From assembly GCF_900119145.1 (NCBI RefSeq), contig NZ_FPIY01000001.1:620001-684000 (forward strand): a stretch of 64,000 nt of DNA, read 5' to 3'. The notes beneath the pieces are model-generated. The model was given only the letters and a program-made list of their open reading frames with translations, searched no databases and had not been told where the DNA came from. The stretch comes from Cellulophaga fucicola (GTDB lineage Bacteria; Bacteroidota; Bacteroidia; Flavobacteriales; Flavobacteriaceae). The first letter of the stretch is position 1. Each line of letters starts with the position of its first letter. The translations under genes were made by a program, and so were the position numbers. This document shows, one piece after another, positions 26,742 through 36,093 of this stretch.

Positions 26742-28238
26742 TTGAAAAAAATAAAATTCCCATCTGCTCAAACTATTTTATTAGTAATTGCTGCTGCTGT
26801 AGCCATACTTACATACCTGGTTCCTGCAGGAAAATATGATACTTTAACGTATAATACAACAGAAAATACGTTTACAAGAAGTAGTAACGAGACCACTACA
26901 ACCATACCAGCTACACAAGAAGCGCTTACCACATTACATATTAATATTCCGTTAGAAAAATTTAAAAACGGAGATATTAGAAAGCCTATTGGTATACCAG
27001 ATACTTATAAAGAAATTGAAGCACAGCCACAAGGTGTAATGGCTTTTTTTAAATCACCTATAAAAGGAATTATTGAAGCCGCAGATATTATTTTTTTGGT
27101 ATTAATTATTGGTGGTTTAATAGCAATTATGAATGTTACTGGTGCTTTTGATGCCGGAATTGCTTGGTTAGCCAATAAATTACAAGGAAAGGAATATATT
27201 TTAATAATTTTAGTAACCTGTTTAATTGCTTTAGGCGGGACTACTTTTGGATTAGAAGAAGAAATTATAGCCTTCTACCCTATTTTAATTCCAATATTTT
27301 TAGCTGCTAAGTATGATGCAATGGTTGCGCTAGCATCTATATATATAGGTTCTTCTATAGGGACTTTGGCATCTACTATAAACCCGTTTAGTGTTATAAT
27401 AGCATCTAATGCCGCAGGTATAAATTGGACATCTGGGATAGACGGAAGAATTATTACATTAGTATTGGGTCTGGTTATATGTATAGCCTACATTATAAGA
27501 TATGCACAACGTGTTAAAAAAGATCCTACAAAGTCTATTTTATACGATCAAAAAGCAGAAATAGAACATTTATTTGGATCAGATTCTGCTAAAACAAACT
27601 TAAAACTAACAGGAAGATTACGTTTAATACTCCTTGTATTTACAGCGTGTTTTGTTGTTATGGTATATGGTGTATCTAGTTTAGATTGGTGGTTTATAGA
27701 AATGACAACTGTATTTTTAGTAGGGTCAATTGTTATTGCAATTATCGCAAAAATTAAGGAAACTCAGTTTATAGATACTTTTGTAAGAGGAGCCGGTGAT
27801 CTTTTAGGTGTTGCTTTTATTATTGGTATAGCTAAAGGTGTAACGGTAATTATGCAAGATGGTGCCATTAGTGATACACTTCTTTATTACGCCTCTAGCG
27901 TAACTAATGGTATGGAAAAGGGAATATTTATTAATGCTGTAATGCTGGTCTATAGCGGACTTTCATTCTTTATTCCGTCTTCATCTGGTATGGCTGTTTT
28001 AAGTATGCCTATTATGTCGCCTTTAGCAGATACGGCTGGTATTGGTAGAGAAATGATTGTAAATGCCTATTTATACGGAATGGGATTATTTAAGTTTATA
28101 AACCCTACAGGTTTAATTTTAGCTTCTTTAGCTATTGTTAGAGTTGGATATAATAAATGGTTAAAATTTGTTTGGCCTTTAGTGGCTATTTTAACTGTGT
28201 TTGTTATGGTAGTACTTACAGTGTCGGTTTATATATAA
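26742..28238 (+). CDS. YfcC/DcuC-family membrane transporter
   Basis: 498 residues, about twelve TM helices. The N-terminus MKKIKFPSAQTILLVIAAAVAILTYLVPAG and the IINALVYSGLSFFIPSSSGMAVL-like segment (about 397-430) are typical of the YfcC branch of the C4-dicarboxylate/arginine carrier superfamily. The start is TTG at 26742. A periplasmic loop rich in Thr (about 38-75) follows helix 1. Transport of carboxylates, amino acids or dipeptides is plausible; the substrate is unknown. The gene is monocistronic and divergent from ung. Confidence 0.85.
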   Translation: MKKIKFPSAQTILLVIAAAVAILTYLVPAGKYDTLTYNTTENTFTRSSNETTTTIPATQEALTTLHINIPLEKFKNGDIRKPIGIPDTYKEIEAQPQGVMAFFKSPIKGIIEAADIIFLVLIIGGLIAIMNVTGAFDAGIAWLANKLQGKEYILIILVTCLIALGGTTFGLEEEIIAFYPILIPIFLAAKYDAMVALASIYIGSSIGTLASTINPFSVIIASNAAGINWTSGIDGRIITLVLGLVICIAYIIRYAQRVKKDPTKSILYDQKAEIEHLFGSDSAKTNLKLTGRLRLILLVFTACFVVMVYGVSSLDWWFIEMTTVFLVGSIVIAIIAKIKETQFIDTFVRGAGDLLGVAFIIGIAKGVTVIMQDGAISDTLLYYASSVTNGMEKGIFINAVMLVYSGLSFFIPSSSGMAVLSMPIMSPLADTAGIGREMIVNAYLYGMGLFKFINPTGLILASLAIVRVGYNKWLKFVWPLVAILTVFVMVVLTVSVYI

Positions 28239-28374
28239 GTTATTAAATAATTTTATGTAGAGATCTATTTTTTGAGATGTATACAAGAATCACTATTCAT
28301 TTTTCTTATTTATAAAAAACACTCGAGATGGTAATTTATCTTAAAGAAGAATTATTTTTAATAGACAATGTTTA

Positions 28375-29295
28375 TTACTGAAGCATCCAATTTATTAAAC
28401 CAACGGGGTCTACTATAGACCAACTATGCGGATGTCTATCACCGTTTGTACGGTAACCTCTATTTTCAGTGGCTATATACTCAACAAACTTAAATTCAGA
28501 TTTCTTTAACTTATCTGATAATTGTTTAATGTAATAGGCATTTGTCTGCTTTAAATCAGTTTTTCTATTCTCTTTCCACCACAACACATCTGGCTCAGTA
28601 TAGAATCAGATCTTAGTGTTTTTAAGGCTACTTATATTTTTAAAGTACTTAGTACTATTTGTATAGATTGAAAAATTTTGGTAATTGGTAATATTTGTAT
28701 TAGGGTTCCCAAATCTTTCTTCTAGAGATTTAATTAACCAAGTACTTTCTAGTACAGCATCTTTAGAAAAATTTACTTTTAAATTTGTTTCAGCAGTAGT
28801 AAATAAAGCACTTAAGTCTATAGGAGAATCTACTATAAAAACACCCTTAGGTTTTAAATTATATTTTTTTGTTTCTGTAATATAACTACTAATTAATAGC
28901 GCTACATTTCCTCCGCTTGAAAAGCCACCAACATATATATTGTCTGTTGGTAACTTATTGTTTAAAATAGCAGTCTGTAAGACTTCTGCTAACTGTACTT
29001 TTTCTTTATCCTCTAACCACAGTTTTTGATTTAAATTAGCATAAAGAATAGCAACTTCACTTTCTTTAGCAACTTCTAAAATCTTAAACTCTCGCTGAAT
29101 ATCTATTGCTGTTTCTGGGTAACCACCAAATAAAATTAAAACAGATTTAGGAGGTGTGTTGGGTCTAAATAGCTCATATTCAGGAGTAGTAAGCTTACTG
29201 TATTCTACTTTAACGTTAGTTTTTTCTTTACGAATCTTTTTACAAGAAATAGTAAAAATTAAACACCCTAAAAAAAGAAAAATATGGTTTTTCAA
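28375..29295 (-). pseudogene. Alpha/beta-hydrolase lipoprotein gene interrupted by one in-frame TGA
   Basis: Read from 29295 to 28375 the frame is a single 306-codon gene broken only at codon 230 by TGA (28606-28608). The first part has a lipoprotein signal (FTISC, Cys18), a hydrolase core with nucleophile elbow GFSSG (Ser126) and an Asp in VDSPID. After the stop the same frame continues FYTEPDVLWWKENR and reaches a DRHPHSW segment with the likely catalytic His. A CGA to TGA change would restore Arg before FYTEPD. Without readthrough the product lacks its His and should be dead. A base-calling error is the alternative. Confidence 0.85.
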
Positions 29296-29330
29296 AATTA
29301 GAGATTTATAGTTTGATAAAAAAGTTGAAA

Positions 29331-29942
29331 TTACAACTTCACAATCTGTGCAGAAGCCATAAATGAATCTTGCATACGTTGCATGCGATCATCAAACTTA
29401 GTCCCAAAAACTAAATACTGACATTTATCTATACTCTCTGGTGTTCTAATTACTTCAGAAAACAAGCTAGGCTTTATTAAAAACTCAGCATCTTCAACTA
29501 TAAACAATTCTAGTCTGTTTAGGTTTATTCCGTTTGTATAAAAAATTCTATTTAATCTTTTAGGTGTAGCAATAACAACATCAACACCGTCATAAATATC
29601 ATCTCTTTGGTCGTCCATACCTTGTTCTTCATAAGCACAATACGTACGTACAGACATTCTAAACGTAAACCTATCAAATTCAGCCTTTAAATCTAATGCA
29701 GCCTGTTTGTCTTTTACAAAGATTAAAGCTCGTGGTGCGTCTTCAAACTCCTCACAATTCAGTTTTTGCAACGTACTCATAACCAAAGCTGTTGACTTTC
29801 CAGAACCAGCTGGCGCTAAAGCAAAAAGGCTAGCTCCTCCTTTTATTTTAGAGAGAATTGTTTTTTGAAAAGGTAATGGTTCTGTAATTTTTAAGCGTTC
29901 TAATGCTTCTTTTAATTCTGGATGTATTTTTTTAAACGACAT
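29331..29942 (-). CDS. Short DEAD-box-like protein with a single RecA domain
   Basis: About 203 residues from ATG 29942; an upstream in-frame start at 29999 would add 19 basic residues and is less likely. A Q-motif-like region (ITEPLPFQKTIL), Walker A APAGSGKST, ATPKRL and a Walker B written VEDAEFL instead of DEAD are present. The second RecA domain with motifs V and VI is missing, although the gene ends cleanly. Known: one-domain DEAD proteins occur in Flavobacteriia. It probably cannot unwind RNA alone and may act as an ATP-binding partner or regulator. It is followed by the broken hydrolase gene. Confidence 0.75.
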   Translation of the reverse strand: MSFKKIHPELKEALERLKITEPLPFQKTILSKIKGGASLFALAPAGSGKSTALVMSTLQKLNCEEFEDAPRALIFVKDKQAALDLKAEFDRFTFRMSVRTYCAYEEQGMDDQRDDIYDGVDVVIATPKRLNRIFYTNGINLNRLELFIVEDAEFLIKPSLFSEVIRTPESIDKCQYLVFGTKFDDRMQRMQDSFMASAQIVKL

Positions 29943-30115
29943 CTTATATTTTTTTAGCTGATTTCTCTTTTTTAAAATAGCCTTACAACTTAATTGCAAA
30001 GCTACACAACAATAAAAGTTATGTTAACAACATACATTTTATAAAAAGGCAAAGGTACTATACTTTAGCTGTGTTGTTAAAGAGTAAAAAATTTTCATTT
30101 TCATATAGTGTTCTC

Positions 30116-30155
30116 AAAAAAAGAGTCTTAGCTTAATTGGTAAGACTCTTTTTTA
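30116..30155. terminator. Bidirectional terminator
   Basis: AAAAGAGTCTTA (to 30130) pairs with TAAGACTCTTTT (from 30141) around a 10-base loop, with T runs on both strands. It ends menB on the minus strand. Confidence 0.85.
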
Positions 30156-30177
30156 TTTTACACACTTAAACCTTATT

Positions 30178-31020
30178 TTAAGGAATCCATTTATTTTTTC
30201 CGAAGTCTGGCTTACGTTTTTCTAAAAACGCATTACGTCCTTCTTTTGCTTCTTCTGTCATATATGCCAAACGTGTAGCTTCACCAGCAAATACTTGTTG
30301 GCCAACCATACCATCATCTGTTAAGTTCATTGCAAACTTTAGCATTTTTATAGATGTTGGCGACTTTTCTAATATTTCCTGAGCCCACTCGTAAGCAGTA
30401 TCTTCTAATTCGTCATGAGGTATAACTGCATTTACCATACCCATATCTAGAGCTTCTTGAGCTGAATAATTACGACCTAAAAAGAAAATTTCTCTGGCCT
30501 TTTTTTGTCCAACCATTTTTGCCAAATAAGCAGAACCATAACCGCCGTCAAAACTAGTTACATCTGCATCTGTTTGCTTAAAAATTGCGTGTTCTTTACT
30601 AGCTAAAGTTAAATCGCACACCACGTGTAAACTATGACCACCACCAACAGCCCAACCAGGAACTACGGCTATAACCACTTTAGTCATAAAACGTATTAAA
30701 CGTTGTACTTCTAAAATATTAAGTCTGTGCATACCATCTTCACCAACATAGCCTTGGTGTCCTCTTGCTTTTTGGTCTCCACCACTACAAAAAGAAAATA
30801 CACCATCTTTAGTAGAAGGTCCTTCACCAGATAATAAAACAACACCTATAGATGTGTCTTCTTGTGCATCGTAAAATGCTTTGTATAATTCACTTGTAGT
30901 TTTAGGTCTAAATGCGTTACGTACATTTGGCCTATTAAACGCAATACGCGCTACTCCATTGCATTTTTTATACGTAATATCCTCAAACTCCTGAGCTACT
31001 TTCCACTCAATATTTTTCAT
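30178..31020 (-). CDS. menB: 1,4-dihydroxy-2-naphthoyl-CoA synthase
   Basis: 280 residues of the crotonase fold. It closes the second ring of menaquinone from o-succinylbenzoyl-CoA. The family-specific features are FSGGDQ-like FCSGGDQKARG (oxyanion and bicarbonate region), VPGWAVGGGHSLHVVCDL, SFDGGYGSAYLA and the C-terminal KRKPDFGKNKWIP that enters the neighbouring subunit. Menaquinone is the respiratory quinone of this group. Other men genes are not adjacent. Confidence 0.96.
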   Translation of the reverse strand: MKNIEWKVAQEFEDITYKKCNGVARIAFNRPNVRNAFRPKTTSELYKAFYDAQEDTSIGVVLLSGEGPSTKDGVFSFCSGGDQKARGHQGYVGEDGMHRLNILEVQRLIRFMTKVVIAVVPGWAVGGGHSLHVVCDLTLASKEHAIFKQTDADVTSFDGGYGSAYLAKMVGQKKAREIFFLGRNYSAQEALDMGMVNAVIPHDELEDTAYEWAQEILEKSPTSIKMLKFAMNLTDDGMVGQQVFAGEATRLAYMTEEAKEGRNAFLEKRKPDFGKNKWIP

Positions 31021-31082
31021 CTTGTTCTTTTTTATTTAGGATTACACACCTTAAAATAGAATTTAAAAATGTGATAGATATC

Positions 31083-32315
31083 TTATTTGTTCTTTTCTTT
31101 TTCAGCTATCCATTTAGATAAATACTTTGTACTCGTCATACTATGGTGCTGTAACAAACTACCAATAAAGTTGGTATTTCTATGCTTTTCTAAATCTTTT
31201 TGCAAAGTACTAATTTTATTAGATAATTCTGTTTCTAAATTAGACTTAGCGTAATATGTTTTTAGAATTTCTTCTCCATTTTTTTGTGCTTGTAGCCATT
31301 TAGTTTCATTGGTGTACAAATCTACTGCTGCAGCTACAAGATTGGCAACAGTATCCGTAATTTCTCCGTTCCAAGGCAAATTACCGTGCATACCCTCTGC
31401 TCCTATTTTTGTGGTAACATTAGGAGTGCCGTTATACATTGCATCTATTAATTTACCTTTTATACCGGCTCCAAAACGCAAAGGTGCTAAGTTTACTTTA
31501 GCTTGTTGCATAATTTGGTTTACATCTTCTCCCCAACCCTGAACCAGAAATCCGGTTTTAGGATTGTGCTTTTCTGTAATTTGTTGTGGTAAATAGGCGC
31601 CGTAAATATGTAAGTTAGCATTAGGCAATGCTTTGTGTAATAATGGCCAAATCTCTTTGTGTAGCCATAAAACAGCGTCTATATTGGGTTTGTGTTTGCC
31701 ATTACCTATACACACAAAGTCTTGTCTGTCTTTAAACTGCGGTAAATTAGTAGCAGTGTAATCTTCTAACATAAAAGGCAAACGAAGGAGTAAGTTATTA
31801 TCTATCTTAAAGGTTTCTTTTAACAACTTTTCTTCATACATAGAAATTAGTAAAGAAAAGTCGCATCTGTAGATACTTGCTATTTCTCTTTTTGTTATTT
31901 CTTGTGATTTTAAATCTGATTCCGAAACCTGAATTGTACCATTCTTAAATGCTAATTCTCTTGCTTTGCGTAAAAAATGAAGATCCTCTGTATCTAATAT
32001 GCGGATGGCATTAGGGATATTTTGCGCCACACGCCAGCCAAATTGTTCCTCGGTTAAAAACCGATCAAAAACTACAATATCTGGGTTTAATTCTGTTATA
32101 AAATCATCAAAACTAGTACTGTTTAATACTATTTGTTCTTCTAAAACATCAATCTCTTTAAAATTTACAGAGTAGATAGACTTTGCCGCTGTACTTGCAA
32201 ATGTTACTTTGTAGTGTTGTTGCTTAAAAAAGTTTATTAATTGCATAATTCTGCTACCAGCAGCTGTGGTAGTAGGCTCTGGCCAAACAAAACCAATAAA
32301 TAAAACATTTTTCAC
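31083..32315 (-). CDS. Glycosyltransferase, GT-B fold
   Basis: 410 residues. The N-terminal domain (VLFIGFVWPEPTTTAAGSRI, residues 4-23) and the C-terminal nucleotide-sugar site (FGAGIKGKLIDAMYNGTPNV at about 291-310, then GAEGM) fit GT4-like retaining transferases. It is probably cytoplasmic and adds sugars to envelope polysaccharide or glycoprotein. The gene is 11 bp downstream of the helicase gene on the same strand, so they are probably co-transcribed, though no functional link is apparent. Confidence 0.82.
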   Translation of the reverse strand: MKNVLFIGFVWPEPTTTAAGSRIMQLINFFKQQHYKVTFASTAAKSIYSVNFKEIDVLEEQIVLNSTSFDDFITELNPDIVVFDRFLTEEQFGWRVAQNIPNAIRILDTEDLHFLRKARELAFKNGTIQVSESDLKSQEITKREIASIYRCDFSLLISMYEEKLLKETFKIDNNLLLRLPFMLEDYTATNLPQFKDRQDFVCIGNGKHKPNIDAVLWLHKEIWPLLHKALPNANLHIYGAYLPQQITEKHNPKTGFLVQGWGEDVNQIMQQAKVNLAPLRFGAGIKGKLIDAMYNGTPNVTTKIGAEGMHGNLPWNGEITDTVANLVAAAVDLYTNETKWLQAQKNGEEILKTYYAKSNLETELSNKISTLQKDLEKHRNTNFIGSLLQHHSMTSTKYLSKWIAEKEKNK

Positions 32316-32326
32316 GCTTGAAGAAT

Positions 32327-33838
32327 TTACATTTTAGAAGAGAATTTCTGCGAGATACTTAATCGTAATTTACGCTCATAATCTTCTTCTAACCACTCTT
32401 TATAGTTCTTTGTGTTATTCATGATGCAATACGAATATTGCCTAACACGGTATTGTATTTCTTCTTTTAGTTTTTTAGCTAAAATACGAGCATCAAAAAC
32501 ATCTTCGCTATTCTCTACACAAATTTTAGCGTGTTGCTCTATACTCTTTTCTAAGACCGATTTTGATTTTAATCCTTTAGCAAAAGCTATTTTGTATTCT
32601 TCTTTTATATCAAAAAATATATTTTCAGATTTAGAAAATTCATCTCGTAAGGACTGAGGCATTTCGTAAACAAAATCGCGCTCTATTTCTTCATCATTCT
32701 TAATATTCTCTAAGTAAAAATCAGGGAAATGAAAAATTTCTTGCCAGTCTATTGGTTCACTCCATAAACCAAATCTCTTGGCATTATTACCAAGATCTAT
32801 AACTGTAAATTCGTTTTTATTCTCTGTAAAACGAGAACCACGACCAATCATCTGAAAATACAAGGTTAAAGATCGTGTTGCTCTGTTTAGAATAATTGTT
32901 TCTACCGTAGGCTCATCAAAACCAGTAGTTAATATACTTACAGAGGTTAAAATTGCATCTGGAGTAATAGAAAACCACTCTAGAATTTCTTTACGCTCTG
33001 CTGCTGAATTTTTATTGTCTAAATGACGTACGTTGTAACCTGCTTTTTTAAAGGTTTCATACACATAATAAGAGGTGCTAATACCATTATTAAATATTAA
33101 GGTTTTAGTACCTTTAGATAATTCCTCGTATGATGACAATAGCTTGCCTTGCATAGTTTGGTTGCTATACAGCTCATCTGATGACTTCACTGTATAATCG
33201 CCATTAATACCTAGTTTTAAGGTTTTAAGGCCAACATCATAACTATATTGCTTTGCTTTAGATAAAAATTTACGCTTAATTAAAGATTTTATAGACTCGC
33301 CAATAATTAACTTTTTGTAATTATCTTTCATTGGCAACTTAATATTAGAACTAAGCGGTGTAGCTGTAACTCCTAATATATACGAATCTTTAAAGTACTT
33401 AAATAGCTTACGAAAAGAGTTGTAATGTGCTTCATCTATAATAACCAAGCCAATATCTTCTAGCTCTACGCTATCTTCTTGTAGTCTGTTATTAAGAGTT
33501 TCTACCATAGCTACAAAACACTTGTACCCATTTTGGTCGTTAAGATCCTTAACACTGCTATTAATTACTTTATTTTTTACACCAAAACCATCTAACATTC
33601 TAGATGTTTGTGCACTTAATTCTATTCTGTGTGTAAGTACAACAACCTTTTTATTTTTTTCTTCTATAAACCTACGAGCAATTTCAGAAAAAACTACAGT
33701 TTTTCCGCCACCAGTAGGTAATTGATATAGTAAATTGATACCATCCGGATTCTTTTCAAAATAGGTGAATATTTTATTAAGATCTTCTTCTTGATAGTCG
33801 TATAATGTTTTTTCTGTAGTTGTTTTATGCTCTTCCAA
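32327..33838 (-). CDS. DEAD/DEAH superfamily-2 helicase (UvrB/RecG-like core)
   Basis: 503 residues. An N-terminal YDYQEEDLNKI gives the Q-like entry, then Walker A LPTGGGKTV (Lys46), DEAH at 135-138, TATP (motif III), LTTGFDEP (motif V) and QMIGRGSRF (motif VI). All SF2 motifs are present, so ATP-driven translocation on nucleic acid is expected. The C-terminal 110 residues are helical and charged. Proteins of this length are common, possibly RNA or DNA repair helicases; no restriction-modification partner is nearby. Confidence 0.88.
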   Translation of the reverse strand: MEEHKTTTEKTLYDYQEEDLNKIFTYFEKNPDGINLLYQLPTGGGKTVVFSEIARRFIEEKNKKVVVLTHRIELSAQTSRMLDGFGVKNKVINSSVKDLNDQNGYKCFVAMVETLNNRLQEDSVELEDIGLVIIDEAHYNSFRKLFKYFKDSYILGVTATPLSSNIKLPMKDNYKKLIIGESIKSLIKRKFLSKAKQYSYDVGLKTLKLGINGDYTVKSSDELYSNQTMQGKLLSSYEELSKGTKTLIFNNGISTSYYVYETFKKAGYNVRHLDNKNSAAERKEILEWFSITPDAILTSVSILTTGFDEPTVETIILNRATRSLTLYFQMIGRGSRFTENKNEFTVIDLGNNAKRFGLWSEPIDWQEIFHFPDFYLENIKNDEEIERDFVYEMPQSLRDEFSKSENIFFDIKEEYKIAFAKGLKSKSVLEKSIEQHAKICVENSEDVFDARILAKKLKEEIQYRVRQYSYCIMNNTKNYKEWLEEDYERKLRLSISQKFSSKM

Positions 33839-33983
33839 ATGAGATAACCTATTTTGTAATTAATCGTAGAAAACGACTTTAAGTTTAAAAATAAACCTTG
33901 CTAAATTAGGAGATTTTTGTGCCTTAATAAAACTTATAGCCATAAAATTGATAAAAAAAGCGGACAAAATAATTGTTAGTAGA

Positions 33984-34493
33984 TTAATCTATACTATCCA
34001 AAGCTCTAGAGAAACCATCTGCATACATCCAGTTTTTATCTTGTGTTTCGGTATAAATTACCACAATTCTGTTTTTAAACTCTGGTAAAATAGAGTTTAC
34101 TGCAATGTATTGTACAGCCTGCTCAAAAGAGTTAAGCATACTTTTATAAAAAGCATCTGGAACATTTTTATGCTGTGCAAATTCTTGAGCAATTTCTATA
34201 TTATATAGCATAACATCTGCAACCAAAGGAGCATCTACGCCCAATAATAAAAAGTTTTTTATGTATTTCTGAGCTACGGATCTACGCGCTCTTGGTCTTT
34301 TGCGTTTTACAGGAAAATATTCGTTCCCTATTTTTAGTTTAGCTTCTTGCACAAGCTTTTCTTCTTTAGGATTAAAAACAAAGCTATAATATGCCTTAAC
34401 AGCTGGGAATTTCTCGTACAAACCCAACAATTGGTCTTCTAGCTCTCCCTTTTTTAATTCTGATAAATACTTTTTTAAAGCTCTTTTACTCAT
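33984..34493 (-). CDS. DUF6155-type conserved protein
   Basis: 169 residues, cytoplasmic, basic in the middle (FPVKRKRPRARRSVAQKY). The start MSKRALKKYLSELKKGELEDQLLGLYEKFPAVK matches what I remember of a Bacteroidota family called DUF6155. It looks helical throughout with no catalytic motif. It is divergent from rpoD. Function unknown. Confidence 0.7.
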   Translation of the reverse strand: MSKRALKKYLSELKKGELEDQLLGLYEKFPAVKAYYSFVFNPKEEKLVQEAKLKIGNEYFPVKRKRPRARRSVAQKYIKNFLLLGVDAPLVADVMLYNIEIAQEFAQHKNVPDAFYKSMLNSFEQAVQYIAVNSILPEFKNRIVVIYTETQDKNWMYADGFSRALDSID

Positions 34494-34704
34494 ACAAACA
34501 TCTATAATTCTCGAAAGTTACCAAATAAAATAAAAACGAAAGGTATTATTTATATAGATGTGTAATAGGTAGTTAAATATTGATCTTAAAAAAAAGTAAG
34601 TAATTTATTCATAAGTAATGTATAAACATAATGTTAAATGTTTGGAAAATAACATTTTAAAATGTATACTGTACTTTTAAACTTTAAATTAACGGAACAG
34701 ATAT

Positions 34705-35568
34705 ATGAGGCAACTAAAGATTATCAAGCAGGTTACAAATAGAGAATCAAAATCACTAGACAAATACCTGCAAGATATCAGCAAAATAGATCTAATTACT
34801 GCAAATGAGGAAGTAGAGTTAGCTCAAAAAATACGTGCAGGCGACGAAGCTGCATTAGAAAAATTAACAACAGCAAATTTAAGATTTGTTGTTTCTGTTG
34901 CTAAACAATATCAAAATCAAGGTCTAAAATTACCAGATTTAATTAACGAAGGTAATGTTGGTTTGGTAAAAGCCGCTAAAAGATTTGATGAAACTAGAGG
35001 TTTTAAGTTTATATCTTATGCCGTTTGGTGGATTAGACAATCTATTTTACAAGCTTTAGCAGAACAATCTAGAATTGTACGTTTACCTTTAAACAAAATT
35101 GGTTCTATAAATAAAATTAAGAAAGCATTTTCTTATTTAGAGCAAACACACGAGAGACCACCTTCTGCAGAAGAGATTGCAAAAGAATTAGAATTGTCTG
35201 TAAGCGAGGTTAAACAGTCTATGAAAAATTCTGGGAGACACGTTTCTATGGATGCTCCTTTTAAAGAGGGTGAAGACTCTAACTTATATGACGTAATTAA
35301 ATACGGCGAGTCTCCTAATCCTGACGAAAAATTAATGCATCAATCTTTAAATACAGAGATTAACAGAGCATTAGAAACATTATCACCAAGAGAAGCAGAT
35401 GTTGTTAAGCTATACTATGGTATAGGAGATAAACATTCTATGACCCTAGAAGAAATAGGTCAGATTTTTGATTTAACACGTGAGCGTGTTAGACAAATTA
35501 GAGAAAAAGCAATTCGTAAATTAAAACATAATTCTAGAAGTAAAATCTTAAAAACCTATTTAGGATAA
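34705..35568 (+). CDS. rpoD: Primary RNA polymerase sigma factor
   Basis: 287 residues, the short primary sigma typical of Bacteroidota, lacking region 1.1. Region 1.2 ([16 protein letters not shown]), region 2 ([37 protein letters not shown]), region 3 and region 4.2 with its helix-turn-helix ([27 protein letters not shown]) are all clear. This sigma recognises the TTTG / TAnnTTTG promoters of the phylum. The gene is monocistronic with a strong terminator. Confidence 0.96.
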   Translation: MRQLKIIKQVTNRESKSLDKYLQDISKIDLITANEEVELAQKIRAGDEAALEKLTTANLRFVVSVAKQYQNQGLKLPDLINEGNVGLVKAAKRFDETRGFKFISYAVWWIRQSILQALAEQSRIVRLPLNKIGSINKIKKAFSYLEQTHERPPSAEEIAKELELSVSEVKQSMKNSGRHVSMDAPFKEGEDSNLYDVIKYGESPNPDEKLMHQSLNTEINRALETLSPREADVVKLYYGIGDKHSMTLEEIGQIFDLTRERVRQIREKAIRKLKHNSRSKILKTYLG

Positions 35569-35580
35569 TTTATTTTTCTA

Positions 35581-35624
35581 GCATAAAAAAAGGAGCAACT
35601 TGTATGTTGCTCCTTTTTTTATGC
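35581..35624 (+). terminator. Rho-independent terminator of rpoD
   Basis: The perfect stem AGGAGCAAC (35591-35599) / GTTGCTCCT (35606-35614), extended by A/T pairing and GCAT/ATGC ends, with a T run at 35614-35620. Confidence 0.93.
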
Positions 35625-35649
35625 TTTTTTTTCAGTAATGTAGTAAATA

Positions 35650-35745
35650 CTAAGAATAATTTAGCTTGGTTACATTAATTTCTGATAAAATTTGATTCAG
35701 GCTCTCTACAAATGATAAATAAGCCGAGTTGTTTGGGTTTGCCAT
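35650..35745 (-). CDS. Micropeptide B (31 aa), paralog of the adjacent micropeptide
   Basis: ATG at 35743-35745, TAG at 35650-35652. The 31-residue product has no signal peptide or TM segment; residues 9-21 form an amphipathic helix. It aligns without gaps to the 32-residue peptide encoded 42 bp upstream, sharing the pattern YLxFxxxLNxILSx6LxY (10 identities in 22 positions). The bases before both starts also match (AAACCCAAA). This repeated conservation argues that both are translated genes rather than chance frames. Function unknown. Confidence 0.5.
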   Translation of the reverse strand: MANPNNSAYLSFVESLNQILSEINVTKLNYS

Positions 35746-35787
35746 AACAAAAGATTTTGGGTTTAACTTAAATAAATAACTAGAAAC

Positions 35788-35886
35788 TTATATATAATCT
35801 AATTCTATTAACTGGTTTAGACTTAAAATTTCATTTAAATCATGTAAGAAGTTTAGGTATTCTTCTCCGTATGTATCGTATAGCAT
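35788..35886 (-). CDS. Micropeptide A (32 aa)
   Basis: ATG at 35884-35886, TAA at 35788-35790. The product is acidic, with a likely amphipathic helix at 9-24 and the same YLxFxxxLNxILSx6LxY pattern as micropeptide B. It lies 207 bp downstream of the hybrid kinase on the same strand. An upstream stretch (35968-35987) resembles one upstream of the kinase. Inference: a small cytoplasmic regulator or partner that arose by tandem duplication, possibly linked to the kinase. Confidence 0.5.
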   Translation of the reverse strand: MLYDTYGEEYLNFLHDLNEILSLNQLIELDYI

Positions 35887-35943
35887 AATAAGTAGGTTAT
35901 TTGGGTTTCTAATCTTTTATAAAACTAAAGAAACACTACTTAT

Positions 35944-35987
35944 GTTACAACTAAATGTGGTGAACTTATTCTTTTTTGTTGTGAAAC
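35944..35987 (-). promoter_or_regulatory. Shared upstream motif, micropeptide copy
   Basis: On the minus strand GTTTCACAACAAAAAAGAAT (35987-35968) matches GTTTCACAACATAAAAAGAT (37928-37909) upstream of the hybrid kinase. A second block, ACATTTAGTTGTAAC (35958-35944), resembles 37903-37886. Both pairs sit 60-125 bp before a start codon on the same strand. Probably a regulator-binding site or paralogous promoter. Confidence 0.4.
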
Positions 35988-36003
35988 GATATGTTTGATA
36001 TAG

Positions 36004-36078
36004 TTACCAATTAAATTGATATTTAAGACCTCCAGTAACTGCTAAATAAACTTGTTTGGTGTAAAAAAAAAGAGACTG
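36004..36078 (-). pseudogene. Possible relic of a beta-barrel protein C-terminus
   Basis: Between a TGA and a TAA on the minus strand is a 24-codon open stretch with no start codon. Its last 18 residues (TKQVYLAVTGGLKYQFNW) have the alternating pattern and terminal aromatic residue of an outer-membrane beta-barrel end. It lies 15 bp from the kinase stop. It may be the remains of a deleted gene, or chance. The rest of the 525-bp gap 35569-36093 holds the rpoD terminator, the two micropeptides and their upstream motif. Confidence 0.25.
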
Positions 36079-36093
36079 TCAATCTTTAATATT

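Noticed and set aside
32327-33838. SF2 helicase as part of a restriction or defence system
   Set aside because: No methylase, nuclease or other defence gene is adjacent; the downstream gene is a glycosyltransferase.
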